64,000 nucleotides of DNA, from NCBI RefSeq assembly GCF_009363255.1, contig NZ_CP045318.1, positions 3,399,501 through 3,463,500 on the forward strand. Reading direction: 5' to 3'. The translations under genes and the position numbers were made by a program. Source of the stretch: Roseivivax sp. THAF197b (GTDB lineage Bacteria > Pseudomonadota > Alphaproteobacteria > Rhodobacterales > Rhodobacteraceae). The stretch's first letter is position 1. Every line of letters starts with the position of its first letter. Positions 16,822 through 26,820 of the stretch are shown one piece after another. The notes under the pieces were generated by a model. It did not search any database. It saw only the letters and a program-made list of their open reading frames with translations, and had not been told where the DNA came from.

Positions 16822-17781
16822 ATGACCGACCGACACGAAGTGCCAGAGGGCCAGATCGCAGATGCGGTCACCGGAAACTGGGTGGATCGCCGCGCGCCCG
16901 CGCGCCTGAAACCCTATCTGCGGCTCTCGCGGCTCGACCGGCCAATCGGCACCTGGCTTTTGCTCCTGCCATGCTGGTGGGGTCTGGCGCTGGCCGGCGT
17001 CTCCTCTGGCTGGTTCGGTCTTTACGATCTGTGGATTGGGCTGAGCTGCGGCATCGGCGCGATCCTGATGCGCGGCGCAGGCTGCACCTGGAACGACATC
17101 ACCGACCGCGACATCGACGGATCGGTCGCGCGCACGGCACTCCGCCCCATTCCCGCGGGCGACGTGACCGTGCGTCAGGCGCTGGCTTGGGCGGTCCTGC
17201 AAAGCCTCGTGGCCTTCGGCATCCTGCTGACCTACAGCACGACCGCGATCTGGCTCGGTATCCTCGCGCTCCTGCCGGTGGCGATCTATCCCTTTGCCAA
17301 GCGCTTCACCTGGTGGCCGCAGATCTTCCTGGGCCTCGCCTTCAACTGGGGCGCGCTTCTGGCCTGGTCCGCGCATACCGGGGCGCTGGGGCTGCCCGCC
17401 GTGCTGCTCTATGCGGGCGGCATGGCCTGGACGCTCTTTTACGACACGATCTATGCCCATCAGGACAAGGAAGACGACGCGCTGATCGGGGTGAAATCCA
17501 CCGCGCGGCTCTTCGGCGATGCGACCCCGCGCTACCTCGCGATCTTTCTCGGCCTGACCATGGCGCTTCTGGGCACGGCGGTTCTGCTGGCCGTTCCCGA
17601 GGGCGCGACATTGCAACTTGTGCTATGCTTGGGCGGTGTTCTTGCCATGGGCGCGCATCTTTACGCGCAGCTGCGTCAGCTCGACCTCGATGACAATGAC
17701 GGCCTGCTGCGGCTCTTCCGGTCGAACCGGAATGCGGGCCTCATGCCTGTGCTGTTTTTCGCCGCTGCCCTGCTGGCTTGA
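16822..17781 (+). CDS. ubiA: 4-hydroxybenzoate polyprenyltransferase
   Basis: Inner-membrane enzyme attaching the polyprenyl chain to 4-hydroxybenzoate in ubiquinone synthesis. It has 319 residues and about eight membrane segments. The first aspartate-rich motif is NDITDRDID, the second DTIYAHQDKEDD. RLDRPIGTWLLLLPCWW near the N-terminus is typical. The side chain would come from the isoprenoid route represented here by dxs and ispA. ATG 16822 sits 11 bases from the rsmE start on the other strand. The OmpA-family gene follows after 60 bases. Confidence 0.95.
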   Translation: MTDRHEVPEGQIADAVTGNWVDRRAPARLKPYLRLSRLDRPIGTWLLLLPCWWGLALAGVSSGWFGLYDLWIGLSCGIGAILMRGAGCTWNDITDRDIDGSVARTALRPIPAGDVTVRQALAWAVLQSLVAFGILLTYSTTAIWLGILALLPVAIYPFAKRFTWWPQIFLGLAFNWGALLAWSAHTGALGLPAVLLYAGGMAWTLFYDTIYAHQDKEDDALIGVKSTARLFGDATPRYLAIFLGLTMALLGTAVLLAVPEGATLQLVLCLGGVLAMGAHLYAQLRQLDLDDNDGLLRLFRSNRNAGLMPVLFFAAALLA

Positions 17782-17841
17782 TTGCGCCGCCTCCGCGCGC
17801 AGCCTATGACAAAGAGATCGCAGGAAAAATCGAGATAGTTC

Positions 17842-19755
17842 ATGCGCCTGTCCGCCCTCGCCACCCTTTCCGGAACCTTCCTCGCCGCCGCGGGCCTGTC
17901 GCTCGCCGCGGCCAGCCTGTCGGCCCGGGTGGTCGAGGACAGCTCCATCACCGGCGTCGCCCGCGCGCTGGAACAGAACGGCATCGCCTGGGCGGAGGTG
18001 GACGCCAACGGCCTCCAGGTCTTCGTCTACGGCGCAGCCCCCTCGGAGGCGGACCGCTTCCGTGCCTTGTCCGTCGCGGGCCAGGTCGTCGACGCCGCTC
18101 GCGTGATCGATGAGCTGATCGTCGAGGACGAGGCCCAGATTGCCGCGCCCCGCTTCTCGGTCGAGATCCTGCGCAACGAGGGCCGCCTGTCGCTCATCGG
18201 CCTCGTGCCCGAGGAATTCGACCGCGAGCGGCTGATCGAGACGCTGCAGGACCTGGTGGGCGACGACACGACGATCTCGGACCTGCTGGAATCCGCGGCC
18301 TACCCGACCCCCGATGGCTGGGCCGAGGCGATGCGCTTTGCCGCCCGCGCGCTCGAGGATCTGCCCCGCGCCAAGATCTCCGTCGATGCGGAGCGCGTGG
18401 CGATCGAGGCCATGACCGAAAGCCGCGCGCAAAGCCGCGATATCACCACGAAATTCGACCGGATCGTGCCTGATGGCATCACGCTGGCCCTCGATCTCAA
18501 GGCGCCGCGCCCGGTCGTGTCGCCCTTCGCCCTGCGCTTCCTGATCGACGAAGAGGGCGCGCGATTCGATACCTGCGCCGCCGACACGGAGGCCGCGCAG
18601 GCAGCGATCCTGTCGGCCGCGCGCGATGCGGGCGCCGCCGAGGAGACCGAGTGCCGTCTCGCCCTCGGCACACCCTCGCCCGCCTGGGGCCAGGTGGCCG
18701 CCGATGCGATCCGGGCCCTGGGCGAAATCGGCGCGGGGACCGTGACCTTCTCCAACACCGACATAGCACTTCTGGCCGCCGAAGGCAGCGATCCAGACCG
18801 CTTCGCCACCGCCGTCGGGCGGCTCGAGAATACCCTGCCCGAGGCGTTCGTGCTCGACGCGGTCCTGCCCACCCCGCCCGAGGACGCCGAGGAGCGCGGC
18901 CCGGTCGAATTCGTGGCGACCGTCAGCCCCGAGGGCCAGGTCGCCCTGCGCGGCCTGATCGACGACGAGGTCACGCGCGTCGCGGCCGAAAGCTTTGCCC
19001 GCGCGGCCTTCGGCTCGGACGCGGTGCGCGTCGGCACCCGCTTTGACGACGAGCTGCCGCGCGGATGGCGCGCCCGGGTGCTCGCGGGGCTTGAAGCCCT
19101 GTCCCGGCTCAAGAACGGGGCCGCGCGCGTCACGCCCGAGACGATCGAGGTCACGGGCGATACCGGCAATGCCGAGGCCTCCGCAGAGATCGCGGCCCTT
19201 TTGACCGACAAGCTCGGCAGCGAGGAATTCCTGCTCGATATCACTTATCGCGAACGCCTCGACCCAACCCTGGGCATCCCCTCGCCCGAGGAATGCGTGG
19301 CCCAGATCAGCGTCATCATCGGCTCCCGCAAGATCACCTTCGAGCCGGGCTCCGCGACGCTCGACGCCTCGGCCAAGGACATCCTCGACGAGGTCTCCGA
19401 CCTGCTGAAGATCTGCGGCGACATCCCGCTCGAAATCCAGGGCCATACCGACAGCCAGGGCCGCGAGGTCATGAACGAGCAACTCAGCCAGGAACGCGCG
19501 CAAGCCGTGCTCTTTGCCCTGACGGAACGGCGCGTGCTGACCGCCTCCTACCGCGCGGTCGGCTATGGCGAGGCGCAGCCCATCGCCGATAACGGCACGG
19601 CGGACGGGCGCGAGGCCAATCGCCGGATCGAGTTCACCCTGATCCCCCGCGAAACGCCCGCAGAGGAAGAAACAACGCTCGAAAGCGTTGAAGCCCCTGC
19701 CCAAGATGAGGCACAAGAGGACAGCAGCTCCGACACGGAAGAGACAGGCGAGTGA
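17842..19755 (+). CDS. OmpA-family protein with N-terminal BON-like repeats
   Basis: A 637-residue exported protein. The signal peptide is about residues 1-28. Repeated domains with a BON-like pattern (for example VARALEQNGIAWAEVDANGL and RFSVEILRNEGRLSLIGLV) fill about 35-480. The C-terminal OmpA-like peptidoglycan-binding domain (about 500-605) has EIQGHTDSQG and NRRIEFTL. It probably links the outer membrane or periplasm to peptidoglycan. The tail is acidic and disordered. The stop overlaps the GTG of the coiled-coil gene (GTGA). Confidence 0.9.
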   Translation: MRLSALATLSGTFLAAAGLSLAAASLSARVVEDSSITGVARALEQNGIAWAEVDANGLQVFVYGAAPSEADRFRALSVAGQVVDAARVIDELIVEDEAQIAAPRFSVEILRNEGRLSLIGLVPEEFDRERLIETLQDLVGDDTTISDLLESAAYPTPDGWAEAMRFAARALEDLPRAKISVDAERVAIEAMTESRAQSRDITTKFDRIVPDGITLALDLKAPRPVVSPFALRFLIDEEGARFDTCAADTEAAQAAILSAARDAGAAEETECRLALGTPSPAWGQVAADAIRALGEIGAGTVTFSNTDIALLAAEGSDPDRFATAVGRLENTLPEAFVLDAVLPTPPEDAEERGPVEFVATVSPEGQVALRGLIDDEVTRVAAESFARAAFGSDAVRVGTRFDDELPRGWRARVLAGLEALSRLKNGAARVTPETIEVTGDTGNAEASAEIAALLTDKLGSEEFLLDITYRERLDPTLGIPSPEECVAQISVIIGSRKITFEPGSATLDASAKDILDEVSDLLKICGDIPLEIQGHTDSQGREVMNEQLSQERAQAVLFALTERRVLTASYRAVGYGEAQPIADNGTADGREANRRIEFTLIPRETPAEEETTLESVEAPAQDEAQEDSSSDTEETGE

Positions 19756-20081
19756 ACCGCATCGAGTTTATCATCACCACGGCGATCATCCTGTTCGTGG
19801 CCTTCTGCCTCGGCTGGTTTGCCAATTGGCTGGTGCACCGCTTCACCCGCGTCAGCCAAAGCGACCTGTCCGAGCTCGAGAAGATGAGCCAGGAGCTGCA
19901 CGAGGCCGAAGAGACGCGCGATCAGGCGATCACCTATCTGCAGCAGCGCGAGGCGGAGCTGACCAACCAGCTGGCCCAGACCGAGGCGGAGCTGTCGGCG
20001 GCGATGGAAGGCCTGCGCGAAGCCCGCCACGAGGCTGAAGAGCTGCGCGCCTATCTCGAACGCAGCCAGGCCGCGGGCTGA
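19752..20081 (+). CDS. Small membrane-anchored coiled-coil protein
   Basis: A 109-residue protein with one N-terminal membrane segment (about 5-28) and a long charged helix (about 36-105) rich in Glu, Gln and Ala with heptad spacing, predicted as coiled coil. No family is recognised. GTG 19752 overlaps the OmpA-family stop, implying coupled translation and perhaps a shared role in envelope structure. It is followed by the dispersed repeat at 20129. Confidence 0.8.
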   Translation: MNRIEFIITTAIILFVAFCLGWFANWLVHRFTRVSQSDLSELEKMSQELHEAEETRDQAITYLQQREAELTNQLAQTEAELSAAMEGLREARHEAEELRAYLERSQAAG

Positions 20082-20128
20082 CCCCAGCGCCGCACGCGCG
20101 CCCGCATGACCGAGGTGCCCGTGTTTGA

Positions 20129-20330
20129 CGCATCGGCTCCCGCCTGTGCCCATGCCGGGCGCGCCCCAACCCGCCCAGACCAAACCCGCCGCATCTTCAC
20201 CTTTCCGAAAAAACGCGCGGGGTGTGAATTGGCGGCAAGGCCGCCAAGAGAGGGGCAAGGCCCCTCTGACCGCCCGATGATCGGCACGATCAGCGGGCCA
20301 GAGATGCGCGCGGCACGCGCACTTTCGGAT
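20129..20330. repeat. Dispersed intergenic repeat, copy B
   Basis: About 200 bases that align by hand with 49522-49722 at roughly nine bases in ten. It holds three hairpins: ggcggc-aag-gccgcc (20231-20245), agaggggc-aag-gcccctct (20249-20267) and tgcgcg-cggca-cgcgca (20305-20321). It fills the gap between convergent genes ending at 20081 and 20334. It can be read as spurious protein in several frames. Confidence 0.85.
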
Positions 20331-20333
20331 CAC

Positions 20334-20627
20334 TCAGCGCTTGCGTCGCCCGCCGGAGGACCGGCTGTGGAAGGTTGGCGGCCGCTTGGCCACCCAGGCC
20401 AGAAACGCGGCCATGCGCGGATGCGCCCGCAGCGCCTCAGGCGTATTGTATTCGCGCGCAAGCTCGGCCTCGGTGAAGGTGCTGTGAATCTCGTTGTGGC
20501 AGATCTGGTGCAGCCGCACGACCGGGCCGCCCTTGCCGCCTTTCAGCTTCGGGATCAGATGGTGCAGGCTCTGCTTCGCCTCGGGCGGGATCGGACGCAG
20601 ACAGAGCGGGCAGATCGGGTCGGACAT
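20334..20627 (-). CDS. Small HNH-type zinc protein
   Basis: A 97-residue protein with an HNH nuclease-like fold. C6 and C9 (CPLC) with C43 (HQICHNEIH) suggest a structural zinc. H22 and H23 (SLHHLIPK) and the NEIH segment give the ββα-metal catalytic pattern. Start chosen at ATG 20627 (MSDPICPLC); longer frames add an unlikely basic leader. The C-terminus is basic. Homologues are common as stand-alone genes of unknown role. A restriction or mobile context is not seen here. Confidence 0.8.
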   Translation of the reverse strand: MSDPICPLCLRPIPPEAKQSLHHLIPKLKGGKGGPVVRLHQICHNEIHSTFTEAELAREYNTPEALRAHPRMAAFLAWVAKRPPTFHSRSSGGRRKR

Positions 20628-20689
20628 GGTGCTTGTGCCTCGGCGCATGCTCCGCCAAGAGGATGGGACCCGCGCGCGAAGGATCAAGG

Positions 20690-21895
20690 ATGACAAACTG
20701 CGACGCATTGGTTGTGGGCGGCGGCCCGGCCGGCCTGATGGCCGCCGAGGCCTTGCTCGATGCCGGGCGGCGGGTCCTTCTTGTCGATCAGAAACCGAGC
20801 CTCGCGCGTAAATTCCTGATGGCCGGCAAATCCGGCCTCAACCTCACGAAACGCGAAGACGCCGCAATCTTCCGCGCCGCCTATGGCGCTGCCTCCGACT
20901 GGCTTGCGCCGATGCTCGACGCCCTTCCGCCGTCCGGGGTCGAAGCCTGGGCGACGGCGCTGGACCAGGAGGTCTTCGCAGGCTCCACGGGCCGGGTTTT
21001 TCCGAAGGCGATGAAAGCCTCGCCACTCTTGCGCGCCTGGCTTGCGCGGCTGGGCGCGAAGGGGCTCGAGACCCACACGCGCTGGCGGTGGACCGGCGGC
21101 ACGGCGCCCTTCCGCTTCGACACCCCGGAGGGCGCGCAGGAGATCACGCCGCGTGTCGCGGTGCTGACGCTGGGTGGCGCGTCCTGGCGCAGGCTCGGCT
21201 CGGATGGGGATTGGGCGGGCTGGCTTGGTTCGGACGGCGTGACGCTCACGCCCTTCGCCCCTGCCAATGTCGGGATCAACGTCAGCTGGTCCGATCACAT
21301 GAAGCGGCATTTCGGCGCCCCGCTGAAGAATATCAGCCTTTCTGCGGGCGATCTGACCTCGCGCGGTGAGGCGGTCGTCACAAGAACCGGGCTGGAAGGC
21401 GGCGGGCTCTACCCGCTCTCGCCCGCGCTTCGGGACGGTGCCGCGCTGCAAATCGATCTGACCCCGGATCTCGATGCCGCGACGCTGACCCGGCGCCTCA
21501 GCCGACCACGCGGCAAGGACAGCCGCACGAACTGGCTGCGCAAGACGTTGAAACTGCCGCCCGCGGCGCAGGCCCTGTTGATGGAATGCGCGCGCCCGCT
21601 GCCGGACGATCCGGCCGCGCTGGCCCATCGCGTCAAGGCGCTGAACATTCCCCATGACGGGCTGCGCCCGATGGATGAGGCGATCTCGACCGCGGGGGGC
21701 ATCGCGCGGGAAGCGCTCGATCAAGGCCTGATGCTGCGCGCGCGTCCCGGCGTCTTCGCCGCGGGCGAGATGTTGGATTGGGAAGCGCCCACGGGCGGCT
21801 ACCTGCTGACGGCGTGCCTTGCGACCGGGCTTTGGGCCGGACGCCATGCCGCCGCCTGGCCGCGTGAGGATCAGCCCAGAGCCGCGGCGCGCTGA
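20690..21895 (+). CDS. FAD-dependent flavoprotein of the BaiN/HI0933 (TIGR03862-like) family
   Basis: A 401-residue flavoprotein. The dinucleotide-binding motif VVGGGPAGLMAAEALLDAG lies at about 8-26, followed by KFLMAGKSGLNLT, the family signature. A C-terminal FAD segment reads GVFAAGEMLDWEAPTGGY. Start chosen at ATG 20690 with aagga just upstream. Physiological substrate is unknown. Its 3' end overlaps the convergent GST gene by 25 bases. Confidence 0.9.
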   Translation: MTNCDALVVGGGPAGLMAAEALLDAGRRVLLVDQKPSLARKFLMAGKSGLNLTKREDAAIFRAAYGAASDWLAPMLDALPPSGVEAWATALDQEVFAGSTGRVFPKAMKASPLLRAWLARLGAKGLETHTRWRWTGGTAPFRFDTPEGAQEITPRVAVLTLGGASWRRLGSDGDWAGWLGSDGVTLTPFAPANVGINVSWSDHMKRHFGAPLKNISLSAGDLTSRGEAVVTRTGLEGGGLYPLSPALRDGAALQIDLTPDLDAATLTRRLSRPRGKDSRTNWLRKTLKLPPAAQALLMECARPLPDDPAALAHRVKALNIPHDGLRPMDEAISTAGGIAREALDQGLMLRARPGVFAAGEMLDWEAPTGGYLLTACLATGLWAGRHAAAWPREDQPRAAAR

Positions 21896-22461
21896 TAGGC
21901 GGGCCGGTCGCGCAGCCGCTTCGAATAGGCCTTGAACGCCTCGGGCGACTCGGGAAATTTCGCGACCCGCGCCCAGCCACCGCAATGACACAGCAGGATA
22001 TCCGGCACGGTCGGCGTCTCGCCGGTCAGATACGGCCCGTCCATCTCGGCGGTGATCCGGTCGAGGTTCTGTGCAAATTCCGCGCGCAGGCTGTCCTTCA
22101 CCTGGGGCACGCGATGTTCTTCGGGCAGGATGAAAGAGTGCCGCGCTGCGGTCCACAAGAGCGCGTCGAGCTCATCGAGAATGCGAAACGTCCAGGCATC
22201 TTGTCGCGCACGGGCGATACTGCCCGCGGGATGGGTCCAACCGCCGTGGCGATCCGCAAGGTAGTGCAGGATCGCGCCCGAATCGGGGATCGCCTCTCCG
22301 TCCGCGACAAGGACCGGCACCTTGCCAAGCGGGCTGACGCGGCGCACCTCGTCAGAGCGGGGCCCCGCGGGCACGTGGTCATAGTCGAGCCCCAGCTCCT
22401 CCAGCAGCCAAAGCGGCCGGAACGCCCGGGTCTTGGCGGATCCGATGACGGTATAGGGCAT
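21871..22461 (-). CDS. Glutathione S-transferase family protein
   Basis: A 196-residue cytosolic protein. The thioredoxin-like N-terminal domain (1-75) has the cis-proline segment GKVPVLVADG and the glutathione-binding IPDSGAILHYL. A helical C-terminal domain follows (about 85-196). The family conjugates or reduces substrates with glutathione; the substrate here is unknown. It fits with gshA and ggt upstream. The 3' ends of this gene and the flavoprotein overlap. Confidence 0.92.
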   Translation of the reverse strand: MPYTVIGSAKTRAFRPLWLLEELGLDYDHVPAGPRSDEVRRVSPLGKVPVLVADGEAIPDSGAILHYLADRHGGWTHPAGSIARARQDAWTFRILDELDALLWTAARHSFILPEEHRVPQVKDSLRAEFAQNLDRITAEMDGPYLTGETPTVPDILLCHCGGWARVAKFPESPEAFKAYSKRLRDRPAYQRAAALG

Positions 22462-22533
22462 GCATGTCCTCCTCTGCCTCGGCGCGAGGATGGCGCGGCG
22501 CCCCGGCAGTCACAAGCGAAAGCGCGCGGACTG

Positions 22534-23559
22534 CTAGCGGCGTGCCAGCATCGCGAGACGGATGAGCGCGCGCTCCACCAGCGCCATCTGCGGCGCCTTC
22601 TGCCCTGCGGAACGCAGGCTGAGATCGGTATCCGTCAGCACGGTCAGGGCCTGTTCGAGCTTGCGCGCGCCCCAGCCTTGGGCCTGCCGCAGCATCCGGT
22701 CCCGCCGCGGCCCGAAGATCGGCGGTCGTGCGCGGGCGATGCCCGCCGCCGCGCCACCGGGATCCGAGGCCGCTGCATGGAGCGCCCGAAAGTGCCGCGT
22801 GGCCATGATGACCAGCGTCACGGGATTGGTGCCCTGCGCACCGAGGCGCTGCATCACGGGGCCGATCTGATCGACCTGGCCTTCGGCGACCACGTGCAGG
22901 ATGTCGTCCACATCCGCCTCGGTGGAGGTGGGCGCCATCAGCGCGACCTCCTCGGCGGTGAGCGGCGCTTCATCCCCGATCTTGTAAAGGGCGACCTTCT
23001 CCACCGTCTGGCGGAAATCGCCGGGATCGAGCGTGCGGGCCAGGGCGTGCAGCGCATCGCCCGCGCTGCGATCCACCCCGGTCAGACCCGCGCGTTCGAG
23101 ATCCGCCTCGATCTCCGCGCGGCTCGGAGGATCGTTGTAGATGCCGGCCGCATAGGCGCTGGGATGCGCCTCGAACAGCTTGCGCAGCTTGGATGTGGCC
23201 TTCAGTGCGCCCGCCGTCACGACGATCTGGGCATCGCCCGGCTGCCAATCCGACAGCGCGTTGGTGATGGCCTCCGCGACGGTGTCGTTCGCGTCCTCGA
23301 CGAAGGCCACGCGGGGCCCCGGGAAGAAACCCTGCGCCTTGACCGCATCCAGAAGCCGCGCGGGGTCCTTGCGCAACTCACCGCCGGGCATCCGCGTGAG
23401 GCGCATTTCCTCCTCGCCATTGGGACCGACGAGCGCCGCGATGGCCTCCTGCCTGCGCAGGGCCACCCGCATCGCGTCCTCGCCGAAGATCAGAAGGCCC
23501 GCCGCGTCCGGGTCGGGCTTTCGGAAATAGGCCGGCGCGTCGCGGGCCGACAGTTTCAT
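22534..23559 (-). CDS. holA: DNA polymerase III delta subunit
   Basis: Clamp-loader subunit that opens the sliding clamp during replication. It has 341 residues. An N-terminal Rossmann-like domain has LLIFGEDAMRV; the middle has FFPGPRVAFVEDAND; the C-terminal helical collar starts about residue 205. The ATG overlaps the lptE stop (ATGA). It forms the end of the leftward leuS-lptE-holA operon, an order known in alphaproteobacteria. Confidence 0.92.
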   Translation of the reverse strand: MKLSARDAPAYFRKPDPDAAGLLIFGEDAMRVALRRQEAIAALVGPNGEEEMRLTRMPGGELRKDPARLLDAVKAQGFFPGPRVAFVEDANDTVAEAITNALSDWQPGDAQIVVTAGALKATSKLRKLFEAHPSAYAAGIYNDPPSRAEIEADLERAGLTGVDRSAGDALHALARTLDPGDFRQTVEKVALYKIGDEAPLTAEEVALMAPTSTEADVDDILHVVAEGQVDQIGPVMQRLGAQGTNPVTLVIMATRHFRALHAAASDPGGAAAGIARARPPIFGPRRDRMLRQAQGWGARKLEQALTVLTDTDLSLRSAGQKAPQMALVERALIRLAMLARR

Positions 23560-24062
23560 GAGGCGGGCAGAAGGTCGGCGGCGAAGATCATCTCCTCGAC
23601 GATCCGGTCGGCGAGGATCGTGGCCAGCCTCTCCTGCGCGTCGGCGCGCGCGGCGGGCGTGGAGACGGTGGAGCCGGTGGCGGAATAGCCCACGAATTCC
23701 TCGACCGTGCCGCGGGTGATGAGGCGGTCCGTCGCGTCCTTCAACTCGTAGGTCACGGTGCCCACGAGCCGGTAACGGGTGGTGAACCCCGCCGACGTGG
23801 TGCCGAAATCCTGCTCCTCGAGGCCGTATTGATAGTCGAGGCGGTAAGGCCCGGTCGCCCGGCCAAGCCGCTCTTCTAACCTGCGAACGAGGAGATACCC
23901 GTTGCGATTCTTGGGCGCCTGGACCGCGATCGTGCCCTGGATCGCGGACGCCCCGCCCTGGGGCCCGTATGCGGGCGTGAAGCCGCAGGCCGAAAGCATG
24001 GAAGCAGCCAGCCCCAGCCCCGCGAAGGCGGAAAGAAACGAGCGGCGATCAGATGACGACAT
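23556..24062 (-). CDS. lptE: LPS-assembly lipoprotein LptE
   Basis: Outer-membrane lipoprotein that plugs LptD during lipopolysaccharide insertion. It has 168 residues. The signal peptide ends in the lipobox MLSAC (Cys about 26), followed by GFTPAYGP, a typical LptE start. The start overlaps the leuS 3' end by 14 bases, and the stop overlaps holA. The assignment rests on the N-terminal motif and the leuS-lptE-holA order, since the family is poorly conserved. Confidence 0.88.
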   Translation of the reverse strand: MSSSDRRSFLSAFAGLGLAASMLSACGFTPAYGPQGGASAIQGTIAVQAPKNRNGYLLVRRLEERLGRATGPYRLDYQYGLEEQDFGTTSAGFTTRYRLVGTVTYELKDATDRLITRGTVEEFVGYSATGSTVSTPAARADAQERLATILADRIVEEMIFAADLLPAS

Positions 24063-26637
24063 TCACGATCCGTCCGGGCACGACGATGACCTTCTTGGGG
24101 GCGGCGCCCTCGAGCGCCTTGACCACAGCATGATGAGCCAGCGCGGTCTTTTCAACCTCGGCCTTGTCCATGTCCTTCGGCACGGCGATCTCCGCCTTGC
24201 GCTTGCCGTTGATCTGAATGGGCAGCGTGACCGTGTCCTCGACCATCATCGTCTCATCCGCGACCGGCCAGGGCGCGTTGGCGATGAGGCCCTCGCCGCC
24301 CAAGATCTGCCAGATCTCCTCGGAGAGATGCGGCGTCATGGGCGACATGAGCTGCGTGAGGGTCTTCGCGGCTTCGCGCTTGGCGGCAGCACCTGCCTTG
24401 GCCTTGTTGAGCGTGTTGGTGAAGGCATAGAGCCGCGCGATGGCCGCGTTGAAGCCGAAGCTTTCGACGCCCTTCGTGACCTCGTCGATGGTCTTGTGCA
24501 TCTCGCGGAGCAGGCCCTCATCGCCCTCTTGCGCGGGCTCTTCGGAGGTGGCCGCGTCAGTGGCGATGCGGAAGACGCGGGCCAGGTGCTTGTTCGCGGC
24601 CTCTGCGCCCGACGCGGTCCATTCCACGTCCCGCTCGGGCGGGCTGTCGGAGAGCACGAACCAGCGTGCGGTGTCGGCGCCGTATTGCTCGATGATCGCC
24701 ACAGGGTCGACGACGTTGTTCTTCGATTTCGACATCTTGGCGGAAGGAATGATCTCGGCCTCGGTGCCGTCCGCAAGGAACGCGCCGCCATCGCGCAGGG
24801 TCACATCCTCCGGGTAATGGTAGACCGGGCGGCCCTCGGCGTTTTTCGTCCGGTAGATCGCGTGCGTCACCATGCCTTGCGTGAAGAGCGCATCGAAGGG
24901 CTCCTTCGCCGTGTCCGGCAAATGGCCCGTCAGGTTCATAGCGCGTGCGAAGAAGCGCGAATACAAGAGGTGCAGGATCGCGTGCTCGATCCCGCCAATA
25001 TACTGGTCCACGTTCATCCAGTAGGACGCCTCGGTCATGTCCGTGGGCGTCTCGGCGCGGGGGGCCGTGAAGCGGGCAAAATACCACGACGAATCGACGA
25101 AGGTATCCATCGTGTCCGTCTCGCGCTGCGCGGGCGCGCCGCAGGACGGGCAGGCACAATCGCGCCAGGACGGATGACGATCGAGCGGATTGCCCGGCAC
25201 GTTGAAGTCGATCGCGGTGCCGTCCTCATCGTAGGGCAGCTGGATCGGAAGGTTTTCCTTCTTCTCGGGCACCACGCCGCAGGTGTCGCAATGCACCACG
25301 GGAATCGGGCAGCCCCAGTAGCGCTGACGCGAGAGGCCCCAGTCGCGCAGACGGAACTTGGTCACGCCCTGGCCGACGCCGTTTTCCTCGCAGAAGGCAA
25401 TCGCCGCATCGACGCCTTCCTCGCCGGTCTGCGCCTCCGCGCCCGCGAAGCCCTTGATGTAGCGCACGGTTTCCGACTTTGGCGGAACGTAGGCCGGACC
25501 GCCCTCTTCGGGCAGGATAAAGGTGCCTTCCTCGCCCATGGCAGGGGCGTAGACCGTCGTGACCGGCAGCTCGTATTTGCGCGCGAAATCGAGGTCGCGC
25601 TGGTCATGGGCGGGGCAGCCGAAGATCGCGCCCGTGCCGTAATCCATCAGGATGAAATTGGCGATGTAGACCGGCAATTCCCACGACGTATCAAAGGGAT
25701 GGCGTACGGTGATGCCCGTGTCGAAGCCGCGCTTCTCGGCCTTCTCCATATCCTCTTCCGAGGTGCCCATGCGGCGGCATTCCGCGCAGAACTCGGCGAT
25801 CTCAGGATTGTCGCGCTCGAGATGGCGGGCCAGCGGATGATCGGGCGAGATGCCGACGAAGGAGGCGCCCAAAAGCGTGTCGGGGCGGGTCGTGTAGACC
25901 TCGATCCGGTCATGGCCGTCGGGTGCATCGACGGTAGAGAAGGCGAACTGAAGCCCGCGCGATTTGCCGATCCAGTTGGCCTGCATCAGCTTCACCTTGG
26001 CGGGCCAGTCGTCGAGGCGATCCAGAGCGTCCAGAAGCTCCTCGGAATAATCCGAGATGCGGAAGAACCACTGCGTGAGCGCGCGGCGTTCCACATCCGC
26101 GCCGGAGCGCCAGCCCTTGCCGTCGATCACCTGCTCGTTGGCGAGCACGGTCATGTCGACGGGATCCCAGTTCACCACCGCTTCCTTGCGGTAGACGAGG
26201 CCCTTTTCCAGAAAATCGAGAAACAGAGCCTGTTGCTGGCCGTAATATTCGGGATCGCAGGTGGCGAACATGCGCGACCAGTCGAGGCCGAAGCCCAGGG
26301 GCTTCATCTGCGCGACCATCGTGTCGATATTGCCGTAGGTCCAGTCCTTGGGGTGCCCTCCGCTCGCCATCGCCGCATTCTCAGCGGGCATGCCGAAGGC
26401 GTCGAAGCCCATCGGGTGCAGCACGTTATGGCCGGTGGCCAGCTTGTAGCGCGCGATCACGTCGCCCATCGTGTAGTTCCGCACATGGCCGATATGAATG
26501 CGGCCCGACGGATAGGGGAACATCTCGAGGACGTAGTACTTCGGCTTGTCGTCCGAGCGCACGGCGCGGAAGGTCTGGGCCTCGTCCCAGGCGGCTTGCC
26601 ATTTCGGCTCGATCTCGGCGGGTGCGTAGCGCTGCAT
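24049..26637 (-). CDS. leuS: Leucyl-tRNA synthetase
   Basis: Cytosolic enzyme charging tRNA-Leu. It has 862 residues, normal for the family. The HIGH motif appears in [18 protein letters not shown] (HIGH at 48-51). The KMSKS loop is AKMSKSKNN at about residue 634. The editing domain lies between, with [10 protein letters not shown] zinc-finger-like CPSCG and CDTCG pair is present in the middle. The lptE gene overlaps downstream. The 183-base gap upstream separates it from a divergent glycosyltransferase gene. Confidence 0.97.
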   Translation of the reverse strand: MQRYAPAEIEPKWQAAWDEAQTFRAVRSDDKPKYYVLEMFPYPSGRIHIGHVRNYTMGDVIARYKLATGHNVLHPMGFDAFGMPAENAAMASGGHPKDWTYGNIDTMVAQMKPLGFGLDWSRMFATCDPEYYGQQQALFLDFLEKGLVYRKEAVVNWDPVDMTVLANEQVIDGKGWRSGADVERRALTQWFFRISDYSEELLDALDRLDDWPAKVKLMQANWIGKSRGLQFAFSTVDAPDGHDRIEVYTTRPDTLLGASFVGISPDHPLARHLERDNPEIAEFCAECRRMGTSEEDMEKAEKRGFDTGITVRHPFDTSWELPVYIANFILMDYGTGAIFGCPAHDQRDLDFARKYELPVTTVYAPAMGEEGTFILPEEGGPAYVPPKSETVRYIKGFAGAEAQTGEEGVDAAIAFCEENGVGQGVTKFRLRDWGLSRQRYWGCPIPVVHCDTCGVVPEKKENLPIQLPYDEDGTAIDFNVPGNPLDRHPSWRDCACPSCGAPAQRETDTMDTFVDSSWYFARFTAPRAETPTDMTEASYWMNVDQYIGGIEHAILHLLYSRFFARAMNLTGHLPDTAKEPFDALFTQGMVTHAIYRTKNAEGRPVYHYPEDVTLRDGGAFLADGTEAEIIPSAKMSKSKNNVVDPVAIIEQYGADTARWFVLSDSPPERDVEWTASGAEAANKHLARVFRIATDAATSEEPAQEGDEGLLREMHKTIDEVTKGVESFGFNAAIARLYAFTNTLNKAKAGAAAKREAAKTLTQLMSPMTPHLSEEIWQILGGEGLIANAPWPVADETMMVEDTVTLPIQINGKRKAEIAVPKDMDKAEVEKTALAHHAVVKALEGAAPKKVIVVPGRIVNVVI

Positions 26638-26820
26638 GGAAACTCCCCTCTCGCGGGCGTCATCTTCAACTCACCGGGCGTGATAGGGCGCGCGGCACCG
26701 GGCGTCCACCCATAAGGGCGGCAGGATGGGCACAGGCGCGGCATCTCGGATGCGAGGATGCTAGGCGATCACGGGCCGTCCGTGCCACAGAAGGGACGAC
26801 GGACACGACCGGGACGCCCG

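Noticed and set aside
17623..19716. 697-codon open frame opposite the OmpA-family gene
   Set aside because: No domain seen and it mirrors the coding pattern of the OmpA gene on the other strand.
19563..20333. Minus-strand frame ending in the intergenic repeat
   Set aside because: Part is a shadow of the OmpA gene and part is the translated repeat, which also appears near 49513 in another frame.
21871..21895. Overlap of two converging genes as a frameshift
   Set aside because: Both proteins have normal family lengths and intact ends; a 25-base tail overlap is simply tight packing.
23902..26715. 937-codon open frame opposite leuS and lptE
   Set aside because: Antisense shadow of leuS; its residues are rich in His, Arg and Gly as in complement frames.
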